Shown: positions 55,932 through 64,000 of the stretch, piece by piece
How positions within the stretch are numbered: the first letter of the stretch is position 1
Layout of the letters: each line of letters begins with the position of its first letter
Assembly: GCA_018105865.1 (NCBI GenBank)
Contig: CM030834.1
Coordinates: 22,715,922-22,779,921 of the forward strand
Length of the DNA stretch: 64,000 nt
Reading direction: 5' to 3'
Origin: Metaphire vulgaris
Lineage: Eukaryota > Annelida > Clitellata > Crassiclitellata > Megascolecidae
Program-made: the position numbers and the translations under genes
The notes under the pieces: model-generated
What the model was told of the DNA's origin: nothing
Seen by the model: only the letters and a program-made list of their open reading frames with translations
Database searches by the model: none

Positions 55932-56468
55932 CATTAGCGTCGCCATGGGGGGGGGCAAACAGTGGCGTAGCGTGACTTTTGGGGGCCCGGGGGGCATCTT
56001 TGTCATGGGGGCCCCAAAGTTCCAAAGTTTCGGGCTGACGAGCAAAAAAAAAAAAAAAAAAAAAAAAACGTCATCAGCCTCCTTTTTACCCTGACGAGCA
56101 AAAAAAAAAAAAAAAAAAAAAAAGGTCGCCGGCACGTTCACTTCTATGGTATGGTTAGGGTTAAGCCTAACCCTAACCCTAACCCTAACCTAGGGTTAAC
56201 CCTAGCCTAACCCTAGCTTAGACCCCTCTTTGGGGGCCCCCCCCCGCCCGGGGCCCGGGGGGCAGTCAACAAAGTGCCCCTGCCCCCCACGTTACGCCAC
56301 TGGGGGCAAATGGGAGCAACTGCCCCCCCCAACCTGCCCCAGACCACCTACCAGATTCACGCAAATCCGGTGAGAAAGTTTTCTGTGAAAAGGGGGTGAG
56401 GGGTGTGTAAGGAATCTGACACGCTAGCCCCTTTTGCCCCCAACCAAAAATTCCAGGCGACGCCACTG
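55932..56468. mobile_element. Outer MITE of a nested pair, with ATATTAAC duplication
   Basis: Left end CATTAGCGTCGCC (degenerate) and right end GGCGACGCCACTG, flanked by a perfect 8-bp duplication ATATTAAC (55924-55931 and 56469-56476). It is split by a second element at 55960-56302. Confidence 0.88.
55960..56302. mobile_element. Inner MITE of a nested pair, with GGGGCAAA duplication and a telomere-like tract
   Basis: Ends CAGTGGCGTAGCGTGAC and GTTACGCCACTG, flanked by a perfect 8-bp duplication GGGGCAAA (55952-55959 and 56303-56310) made from the outer element. The interior has two poly-A runs and a tract of CCCTAA-type telomeric repeats, in mixed orientation, at about 56150-56220. Confidence 0.9.
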
Positions 56469-56631
56469 ATATTAACGCATGTTATAATACGGAAGCGCAT
56501 AAATTCACCGATAATGAAGAATTTCAACAAGTGGATATGTTCTCTCGACGTCGTTCGCTGGGAAAAAACCCTGTTGTGTTAAAATCTATTCGCCGGAGTA
56601 ATGAAAAATCATCGTCGTTGGGTTTTCGCAG

Positions 56632-56698
56632 GAGCTTTGTATACGAGGATTAGGCGACGACACGGGATTGAATGACCGATACGCGTCCGTCCTTCTCG
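56632..56698 (+). CDS. Candidate downstream exon of the small secreted protein gene
   Basis: Open stretch after acceptor gggttttcgcag, ending CTTCTCG|gtagga. It reads ELCIRGLGDDTGLND and then RYASVLL in phase 0. Its phase does not match the preferred donor of exon 2 at 55547, so either an exon is missing between them, the other donor is used, or this is chance. Confidence 0.2.
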
Positions 56699-56937
56699 GT
56701 AGGAATGACAGAAGAATGGATTTCCAGGAATGACAAAGAAAAGTCAGACGACGAAACGGAAACGTATATGGAAACAATAATTCTGTCTTCCGCGGAACAC
56801 AAAAGAAAAGAAGACGATTTGATTATATAGCCTACGGCATTTGGAAGAATGGCGTATAAAATTTGTGATTTCTAAAATTCTCGAAACCAAAATGCGATTA
56901 AATGATGCGCTTAATAAAGATGAAAATTTCCTGCTGA

Positions 56938-56940
<3 letters not shown>

Positions 56941-57004
<64 letters not shown>
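56941..57004. repeat. (CT)n microsatellite
   Basis: 64 bp of CT directly abutting the family B MITE at 57005. Confidence 0.97.
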
Positions 57005-57008
<4 letters not shown>

Positions 57009-57193
57009 GGCGGCTCTAGGATTTGGCAAGTGGGGGGGCCGTTGGGGGGCAACTTCTAATCATGGGGGGCAACCATTTGTTGCTTAATGTATGTAGCATT
57101 AAGTATAGGGTCCCAACTGGGGGCCACTGGGGAGGGGCCAGGCTCTCAATAGGGGGCACGGCCCCCCTGGCCCCCCCGGTGGAGCCGCCACTG
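57005..57193. mobile_element. hAT-like MITE, family B, inside (CT)n
   Basis: Ends CAGTGGCGGCTCTAGGA and GGAGCCGCCACTG. It is inserted at the edge of a (CT)n tract, with flanks CTCTCTCT and CTCTCTCA (7 of 8). Confidence 0.88.
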
Positions 57194-57853
57194 CTCTCTC
57201 ATCTATTTACATTCTTTTCCCGCTGATTTCCATAATTCGCTGTTAAATTTCATTGTAACGAGTGTCAAAACTGTTTATCGAGAGGAAGTAAATTATGTCG
57301 CAAATACATTAATTAATTAGAAATAACGCTAGTAACATGTATCGTCTGTGTGTATTCGGCAATATAGGCATAATCTAATTAATATAAAAATGTCAGATAC
57401 AGAAAGGTTAATGCACCGAAAATGTGATGGCAGCAAAGTATACGATTTGCCCGGGAACGGGTGGGAGTTAGCCTCCTTCTTTTTCTCCTCCTCCTCCTCC
57501 TCCTCCTCCTCCTCCTCTTTTTCCTCCTTATCCTCTTACTCAGTAGTTTAGAACGACATCTGTCTATTGTTGTGAATTTGAGATATAGTAATAGTATAGT
57601 ATCTATGTCCCTCTAGCGAATGTTCTTGTTACCAGTCGGTTGGATTATTGTAACTTCTGGTGTCGCGACTTCTTTGGATACACAAGATAAGATAATTGTA
57701 ATGTAATTGCAATGCAGAGATAGACCGATCAATCGATCCATTAATTAATTGATTGGTCGATAGTTAAAATCAGCCTAAATAAGATTCACCATCAGAACAT
57801 TTCTAACTCATATAATATATGCCACATGCAGTAAATTCGCAAACTTCTCATCA

Positions 57854-58627
57854 TCATCTTCTCCTTGTTCCTTCATGAACTGAAGTTAAGGTGACAGCAT
57901 GAATTTCTTTCCTCCAACCATGTCGATCCTCTGCCTTCTTGACTGCTGCTGATATTTTCATTCCTGTCCACTCTTCCACGTCATCCACCCATCTTCTCCC
58001 TGGTCGCCCTCTTCGTCTAGTTCCCGACATCATTCCTTGTTGGATTGTCCTCTCCAGTGTTGACCTAGTGTCGCTGTTCCGCTGTACGTGTCCGAAGTAT
58101 TGCAGCTTCCTTCTTTTGCACATGTTGAGGAAACGTCTTTCCGTGCCTGACATTTTCAAAACCTCCTCATTGGTTTTCCTATCTCTCCAGCTTATGCTTT
58201 GCATGGTGCGTAATGAGTACATTTCAAAAGCTTCTATTCTTCTCTGTATTTTTCTTCTCAAAGTCCAACTTTCACATCCATATGATGCTGTACTCCATGC
58301 AACACTCTCGATTATCCTCTTCTTTGTTCTCATGCTGATATTGTTGTCTTTCCAAATGTTCTTCATTTTTCTGATGGCAACCCTTCCTTTTGTCAATCTG
58401 GCCTTTATTTCTTCCTCTAGGGAGCAGTCTTCTGATATAATCGTGCCAAGATATGTAAACTTTCCCACTTGTTCCATTACCTTCTGATCTACTCTGATGG
58501 AAACTTTGTCTCCGTTAGTTGTCATTACTTTTGATTTATTTACATTTATTTGAAGCCCATATTTCGCACTCGCTTGTTCCACTCTGCTTACTAGTTCTTG
58601 AAGTTCCTGTGCGCTCGATGCCAGCAA
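57854..58627 (-). mobile_element. 5'-truncated RTE-like LINE, C-terminal part of reverse transcriptase ORF
   Basis: Minus-strand frame of 257 residues, starting LLASSAQELQELVSRVEQ just after where the catalytic Y/F-A-D-D box should be. It then reads NVNKSKVM, YLGTIISEDCS, ESVAWSTASYGCESWTLRR, SWRDRKTNEEVL, LQYFGHVQRN and GRPGRRWVDDVEEWTG. This is the thumb and C-terminal part of endonuclease/reverse-transcriptase proteins of RTE-type non-LTR elements. The catalytic box and endonuclease are absent, the frame abuts an (AAT)n tract at 58638-58658, and the 3' end has short ATG repeats at 57846-57858. This fits a 5'-truncated, inactive insertion. The frame is open to its stop, so the copy is fairly young. 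Confidence 0.8.
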
Positions 58628-59093
58628 ACTTCTACAGTATAATAATAATAATAATAATGTGAGGTAGGCTAAGAAGTGCTCTATAAGGATGTCTCTACGC
58701 TTTTATAGGCCTACGTCGTATAGACTACATCAACATTGATGGAAAATGTAAGACATCTGCATGTCCATGTCAACACTCAACAGCTAGTATAACCATAGAT
58801 TTGTGATATTAAAGTCTATGAGTATAACGATCATTGTGTAATATATTAGGGTCGTTTCCGGTTCCGGCGGCGGGATGACAGCGAAGTTTCTAACTTTCTA
58901 ATTTTTCTTCTTCTTTTATTTCTACCTTTATCTAAATAGCTTGAGATTTATCACACTTAATTTAGCCTAGTTTTTTGTTTTGGCCGTTTTTCTTTTAAAT
59001 TGTTTTCTTAGCTCGTGTGTCGCTCACGAGACAGAAGATCTCTCGCCTGTCTTCACTAAAATCCACTATTTCATATAGCGCTATAGTTATTTC

Positions 59094-59483
59094 ATGATGG
59101 TGTTATTCAAGCTAAGTTTACAAATTCTAATTCTTGGTTCATTTATAATTGTTTCTCTCGGAAACTCACTGAGCTTAATAAAGTCTCGATTTGCTCAGCC
59201 TCAAACTAGAATTGTGCATGAATCTCTCTGCCTTATGCGTAACATTGATGATGCGTACGCTTTTTATTTAATTCAGCCGTTTACAAATAGAGTCTCTGCA
59301 ATGCTGCTACTCTCAGACCACTTTAAAATCAAAATTAAACTAAAAAAACAACAGTATTCTAGAAAATCACTTTCAAAATATATCTACTTTTTATTTGTTC
59401 TGCTATTGATACTCGCGGGTGATGTTGAAACTAATCCTGGCCCTTTACTGTCTAAAACTTTATCATTTAAACAAGTAGATTAG
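59094..59483 (+). mobile_element. LINE-like N-terminal ORF with a 2A-like ribosome-skipping motif
   Basis: Open frame of 129 residues starting ATG. It has an N-terminal hydrophobic segment (LQILILGSFIIVSLGNSL), a basic middle (FKIKIKLKKQQYSRKSLSK), then a second hydrophobic run YIYFLFVLLLILA leading directly into GDVETNPGP (residues 109-117, bases 59418-59444). GDVETNPGP fits the 2A-like consensus D-(V/I)-E-x-N-P-G-P, at which ribosomes fail to form the Gly-Pro bond and continue. Such motifs are known near the N-terminus of ORF2 in CR1-type LINEs of sea urchins, amphioxus and molluscs, and in some echinoderm immune receptors. The frame stops 12 residues after the motif and no endonuclease or RT follows, so this looks like a 5' fragment of a LINE. 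The C-rich DNA at 58850-59093 may be its 5' UTR. Confidence 0.6.
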
Positions 59484-59524
59484 ATTAGATGAAAGCAAAA
59501 GTTTATAGGCCTAAGTCTGTAATA

Positions 59525-59661
59525 GTTTAGATTTCCCTCCCCAAAGTTTGAAACCCCCCAAAATTTCTATATGTTGTGTCAAGGTTTTTGGACAGACAAA
59601 CCATATCCCCCAAACATGTAAAACTCCCCCCAATGTCAAGGTGGCTAGAATAAACACTGCC
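59525..59661. mobile_element. MITE, family E, left end degraded
   Basis: Right end CAAGGTGGCTAGAATAAACA matches the copy at 37426. The left end is lost. It lies 40 bp after the 2A-like ORF. Confidence 0.7.
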
Positions 59662-60127
59662 TGTATTAGAGCAACTGCTGAATTTTTTTACCAAACCGTC
59701 ACATTAGCCACTACAACACTGTTGACACTGTGAACCTCAGCAATCAAATTGATTGTCATAGCAAAACCCAACATGAAATCAAATCACAATAAATCACAGC
59801 ATGCAACACACTCAACGTTCCTAATACAGAACATATATAAACTACAGAAACCAGGACTGTTTTAAATAACTGCACGTTAAAACAGGTCCTGATCTGCAAC
59901 TTTGTGCAAAAACAAGCATTAGCATAATAGAAGAAGATACCAATAAGTTTACTCAAAATTGTGCAACAAAATGCTGAACAGATTTAATAAAAAAAAAACA
60001 GTGCAATAGGCCAATGTCCAGTGGAACTTCTTTTGTCTTCCTGCTAAATTGTCTAAAACAGAGCAGAAAATTGAAATAAGGTTATAATAGGAAATTGATT
60101 GTTGTGAATTTCAAAAAAATAACTGGA

Positions 60128-60310
60128 TGATGGGCAGGCACACTGACAGAACGGGTTCAACTCCCATAGGACCCCCTTAGGTCGACTCAGCCTTAGTCAC
60201 TAGAGGGCAGTTGTAACGTCAAATTGAGGAGCAGCATACGCTGCGAAGTGCGGGCCGAGATGTTTGGCTGGTATTACTGGCATATGCCACCTGCGTCGTT
60301 GTATCTGTGA
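60128..60310 (+). mobile_element. tRNA-derived SINE, diverged copy
   Basis: B-box-like AACGGGTTCAACTCCCAT followed by GTCGACTCAGCCTTAG and AATTGAGGAGCAGCA, matching the body of the minus-strand copy at 54545-54820. The A box is degraded. Confidence 0.55.
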
Positions 60311-60653
60311 TGTTTTGTGAAGCGATTCAATAAGAAAAACTGCAGCATATGACTGCATTACCAATTATCTTCTTTGTGAATGGACATGCAAGTGGCCATT
60401 AAGCGCCCGTCTGTCCACAAAACGTCTGTTGCATCCTGGATGTTGACATAGAACCGGCCCCGAATCACTGCAAAGAAATGATAAACATGCTACAGCCAAA
60501 CTACAGCATAATGAATAGTGCGACAAAACTTATATCGAACAATATAAACAGAAAGACCGAGACAAGACTGCAAAAAATTTCCAGGCAAAGGAAAAGGCTC
60601 TTATTTGTTGTCCTGAGGTTTCTGCAGCTTAGACACATTTCACAATTTCATGT

Positions 60654-63100
60654 TTAATCAATTTTAATCCTGCACCACTGACAGCAAGACATGATAATCT
60701 TTAAAACTTTCTTAATCAAAATAAGCAGAATCCAATCGCTTGGCATTGCATACTTTGCCGCACGTTGTGCGCGATCTCTAGCATTAACTCGTTGACGTCG
60801 TCTTGGCGTAACCCTCAGTGTGCTAAAAACAGAGAAAAAATATTGCTTTGTGTTTGACCCAAACTAAAACTACAGTCAATAATTTTTCTGAGTTTACAAA
60901 ATTAACTGAAAATTAACTGCCAACAATATGCACCCCTCACAACATATAATCAATAATAATAATAATCAAAATCCATCAGCCACACACACCTTCCTGTCCA
61001 TTGCATTTGAAAAGCTAGGCTGCATCAACCAAGACACCGTCTTCGTAACAAGATGGAGGAGTTGCTCTAATCGAGACTGGCGCCAAAATTGGCAGTAAAC
61101 GCTTGCTCTCATATTTCAAACATTTCCTCAATATCTAAAATATGATTGCTGCAATACTACACTCACTTCACAGTAAACAATTGGTAAAGATCATCTAGTG
61201 CCTTCTCAATTCCACTGCCCATACGCGCTGAGTTCTGGAAAACAAAACACTATATTGTAGTGAAACACCAAAAGAACACAGATACTACAAACTAACTCGA
61301 ATAGAATACACTATAAAGATATATTTATTTCTATTTGATCATTTACTCTTAAGCGAATTTGATCGGTTGCTAAAGTTCATCATAAACCTTTTCTTGGAGT
61401 CAATGGATACACTGACCTTTGCCCAGCCGACAACCCACCTTGCCTATAGCTATTTCAGGAAAGATTAAGTGCATAAGAATAAGCAGCTACTACTGTACTA
61501 CTTTCCAAAGCACTATATAAATTTATAAGATCTTACTGACTTACTTTTTTACTTGCCACGTTAAATACTTAAAGCTTTTCATAAGAGTTGCTGACATACA
61601 ATGTAAATAATTAAACTGATAATATGAAAATAAGTACTTAAATCTGGAACTTTCCCACAATCTGAGCAAACAAAATATAACATAATTCTAATAGCTCAAT
61701 CAAACCATGAACATCAATAAATACTAATTTCATACAATAAATATTAAGTCCTTACTGTCAACAGACTTGAGACTTTACTTGAAATGTGGAAGATTATTGT
61801 GTCTTCAGCAACACAACTGTATGCTATGCCATAGCCATCATCATCAACCTGCAAGTTTTGAAAGCAAGAGAAAGTTAAACATACTATGCACACACACACA
61901 GCAGACAATTCAGCCAAAACAACCTTAAATTTCATAAAATGGTATTTAAACATAACTGATAGTAACTTTTCGTTAACATCATCTCTGTATGTAAATATTT
62001 TGCTCACAATTTTCAATTTAAATCAATGTGGCATTGGTATGAGAAATGGGAAAACCCTGCCTATCAAATTGTCTGCTCTTTCAATAGAAAGAGGAAAGGG
62101 TAGTGGAGAAGTAGCAATCTCGCCTCCACAGTACACCCCACCCCACTGGTCTCACTCCTAAGTACTTAAATCTGGAACTGAAGTCTAAAACTTACAAGAA
62201 AGGAATGACTGATTTTCAAGATAGGGTAAAAGAGAAACAATTCAGAAAATATTGAATCTTACAGGTCCAAAGCCAATTCCTGCTGATATCATGTTCAAAT
62301 TCTGCGCCAGTTCCTCATCTTCCTGTTGTAGGGGCACCTACATTTGAAGGCAAATTTTAAAAAAATACAACACTTATTTAAAGCAGCAGCAATTTGTCCA
62401 TTTGTAAGTAAGTAAGTAAGCAAGTAAGTAAGTAAGTAAAGTCAAGATTAATGTGGTGACTAGTTGAAAGACTGCGTGAACACATTACATAACTAAATAA
62501 CTAAATAACCAGTTCTGAATAGCCAAGATTTGAGACATTTCATGAATGTGTCAAGTGATGGAGACTCCTGGATATTTGCAAGAAGCGAGTAACAAGCGCG
62601 CGCATGCAGCAGCTACCGGAAAAGCTCAATCACCAACAGTGATGAGATGTGCTTTACAGCACTTCGTTAAAAAAGGTACTTAGCGAGCCTGTAAAATTGA
62701 GAATGCTATACCCAAAGTACTTTATATCCAATACCATCCAATACAGAGGTGCATAACATGGGACCGTACATTGTGGCACTTTATAACCATAATCGAGTCC
62801 ACTATAACGAAATTCTGCTGTATTTTAAAAATATTTCACATTTTGTCCCACTGTTATGGTTATGCAATAGAAAAGTTACAAACTTCTATTTTGATTTACC
62901 CTTGTATTTACCTGACAGGTCGATAGTCTCAAAGGTTCATTCACCACTTCTCTGAGGAAAGGACTCTTACATCCCAGAAGCTTGGCTACGACATACAGAG
63001 AAAACAAGTGGCAATCGACTCCCCGGCCGGTCATCGCGTCGTAATAGTGTGTCTTGTGCAGCTCGGTTGCTGTCACAAGCAACTTGATCTTGTCTTCCTT
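60654..63100 (-). CDS. Carnitine O-palmitoyltransferase 1, 3' end of gene
   Basis: CPT1, on the mitochondrial outer membrane, transfers long-chain acyl groups from CoA to carnitine and controls entry into beta-oxidation. Minus-strand exons, 5' to 3': 62912-63100, 62263-62337, 61756-61848, 61167-61234, 60654-60822, all in phase, 197 codons plus TAA. Landmarks in order: MTGRGVDCHLFSLYVVAKLL (usual family pattern G-I-D-R-H-L), SPFLREVVNEPLRLSTCQ, ISAGIGFGP, VDDDGYGIAYSCVAEDTI, FHISSK (typical of CPT1 within the carnitine acyltransferases) and SGIEKALDDLYQLF. The catalytic His region lies off the right edge. Two oddities: the conserved S-T-S motif reads S-T-C, and Arg of the G-I-D-R-H-L motif is Cys. 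After LYQLFTV there is a basic, then hydrophobic tail of about 55 residues encoded by the last exon; vertebrate CPT1 ends soon after this point. The upstream exons are outside the window. Confidence 0.9.
61420..61556 (+). mobile_element. SINE 3' end, TTAC tail
   Basis: GAATAAGCAGCTACTACTGT, AAGCACTATATAAATTTATA, then GATCTTACTGACTTACTT. CPT1 intron. Confidence 0.55.
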
Positions 63101-64000
63101 CTGCAAATGAATTTATAAAAACCTTTATGTGCATACAGCATCCACTCCAGCATCCAATGCACACATTCAGCCCTGTTTCACAATAGGTCGACCCTGTACA
63201 ATGTACACGCTCCACTGCTCAAGTCCTACTTTATGTTTACGCAGGCACATACACTCCTAAATATTTCAACAAATTTGAAGCGTATAACAAGGTCTGTCCA
63301 AAACCTTGATTTCTTCCGTATTCTGACTTAAAAAATTATTCATGGCTATCAAATATAAAATGAAAACAACACGAATCCCCATCTGGCAAGAAATAATGCT
63401 AAACTCGAGTCAAACTCATTCCCAGACTTAATATGATTTTCCAAATAATATACCCGGTACTACACATGAAAAATACAATGTCATAATATTAAGCAAGGAT
63501 TTTTCTACTCCCCCAGCGAGGGGCTACACCCCAGTTTGTGACAGCCACCCCCCATCCTTACAACCCTTCCCAGGGGTGGTGTTGGCTATCACCAAAACAG
63601 ACTGATGCTAAAACTATTCATTTAAAATACTAAAATGTCATCCATTTTCAATTTGACTCTTGTAGTCATGGTCAACGTCATGCTACTGGGGTAGCTTTGG
63701 TATTCACTATTCATTTTCATATTGTTGAAATTTCTAGAATTTTTTTATAATCTATGGCATCTCTGCTTGGTTTTTCATAGCAACTCTATGTTTGATGTTG
63801 TTACGGTAACATTCAGCAGTCTGCTACTTGACTATTTGACTTGTATTTTCCTATTTTCCGGGTGCCAAGCATAGAACCCCCAACCTGCCACTGCCCCCAT
63901 CCAATTCTATTTAACACTGGGTCCAATGAGTCCAGATGAAACATCGGACAGTGACACCCCCCAAATGCAAATTCCTGGGAAAATGCCTGATATTAAGACA
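63101..64000. other. CPT1 intron, no exon seen
   Basis: AT-rich DNA upstream of the CPT1 exon. The preceding CPT1 exon is not seen on the minus strand here, so this is taken as intron. A C-rich patch near 63495-63560 resembles the ends of the miniature elements but no paired end is seen. Confidence 0.4.

Noticed and set aside
56150..56220. Chromosome end or true telomere
   Set aside because: The telomeric tract is short, mixed in orientation and enclosed in a MITE with unique DNA on both sides.
57939..58487. Plus-strand frame of 182 residues
   Set aside because: Antisense to the reverse transcriptase fragment, which has clear family motifs.

Overview
This is a eukaryotic, animal nuclear window. 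It has spliced genes with GT-AG introns, a histone H2A.Z gene, a carnitine palmitoyltransferase 1 gene, many small non-autonomous DNA transposons, tRNA-derived SINEs, LINE fragments and very abundant trinucleotide and dinucleotide microsatellites. Repeat content, a 2A-like peptide in a LINE-like ORF and a strong excess of the palindrome TAGGCCTA suggest a marine invertebrate, perhaps an echinoderm or another non-vertebrate deuterostome. That placement is an inference; no species is claimed.

Layout. From the left edge to 15514 (+) lies the 3' two thirds of a type I diacylglycerol kinase (EF hands, two C1 domains, complete catalytic and accessory domains), in 19 exons that join in one frame. 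From about 17.6 to 23.2 kb (+) is a four-membrane-segment protein of the calcium channel gamma-1/gamma-6 (claudin superfamily) type. From 23.2 to 28.6 kb is a repeat block. Its core is a 169-bp satellite carrying TTAGGG-type telomeric motifs, bounded by inverted repeats. A five-exon H2A.Z gene (28946-31551, +), an intronless 11-finger C2H2 protein (34174-35283, +) and a four-exon Rho GDP-dissociation inhibitor (40645-42740, +) follow. An intronless secreted leucine-rich-repeat protein is on the minus strand (44546-45886). From 46 to 54 kb is mostly repeats: a 326-bp tandem repeat, a CpG-rich promoter-like cluster with no assigned gene, and very long microsatellites. A small signal-peptide gene starts at 54856 (+). 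An RTE-like reverse transcriptase fragment (57854-58627, -) and a LINE-like N-terminal ORF with a 2A-like motif (59094-59483, +) follow. The right end holds the last five exons of a CPT1 gene (60654-63100, -).

The genes are unrelated in function and look like ordinary neighbours, not an operon or a dedicated system. The most distinctive content is the mobile DNA. It includes several miniature element families with readable target-site duplications, a decayed hAT element with intact ends, nested elements, 80-bp TTAA-flanked miniature elements, and the telomere-motif satellite.

Microsatellites shorter than about 100 bp are also frequent and are mostly not listed one by one: (ATC)n 1236-1292 and 2536-2575; (AT)n 2781-2818, 3249-3286, 7588-7622, 8082-8126, 12431-12486, 17399-17437, 48757-48814; (CT)n 3622-3675; (ATT)n 7074-7125, 8926-8982, 17793-17869; (CA)n 16562-16631; (AAT)n 14145-14200, 39740-39830, 41405-41476.
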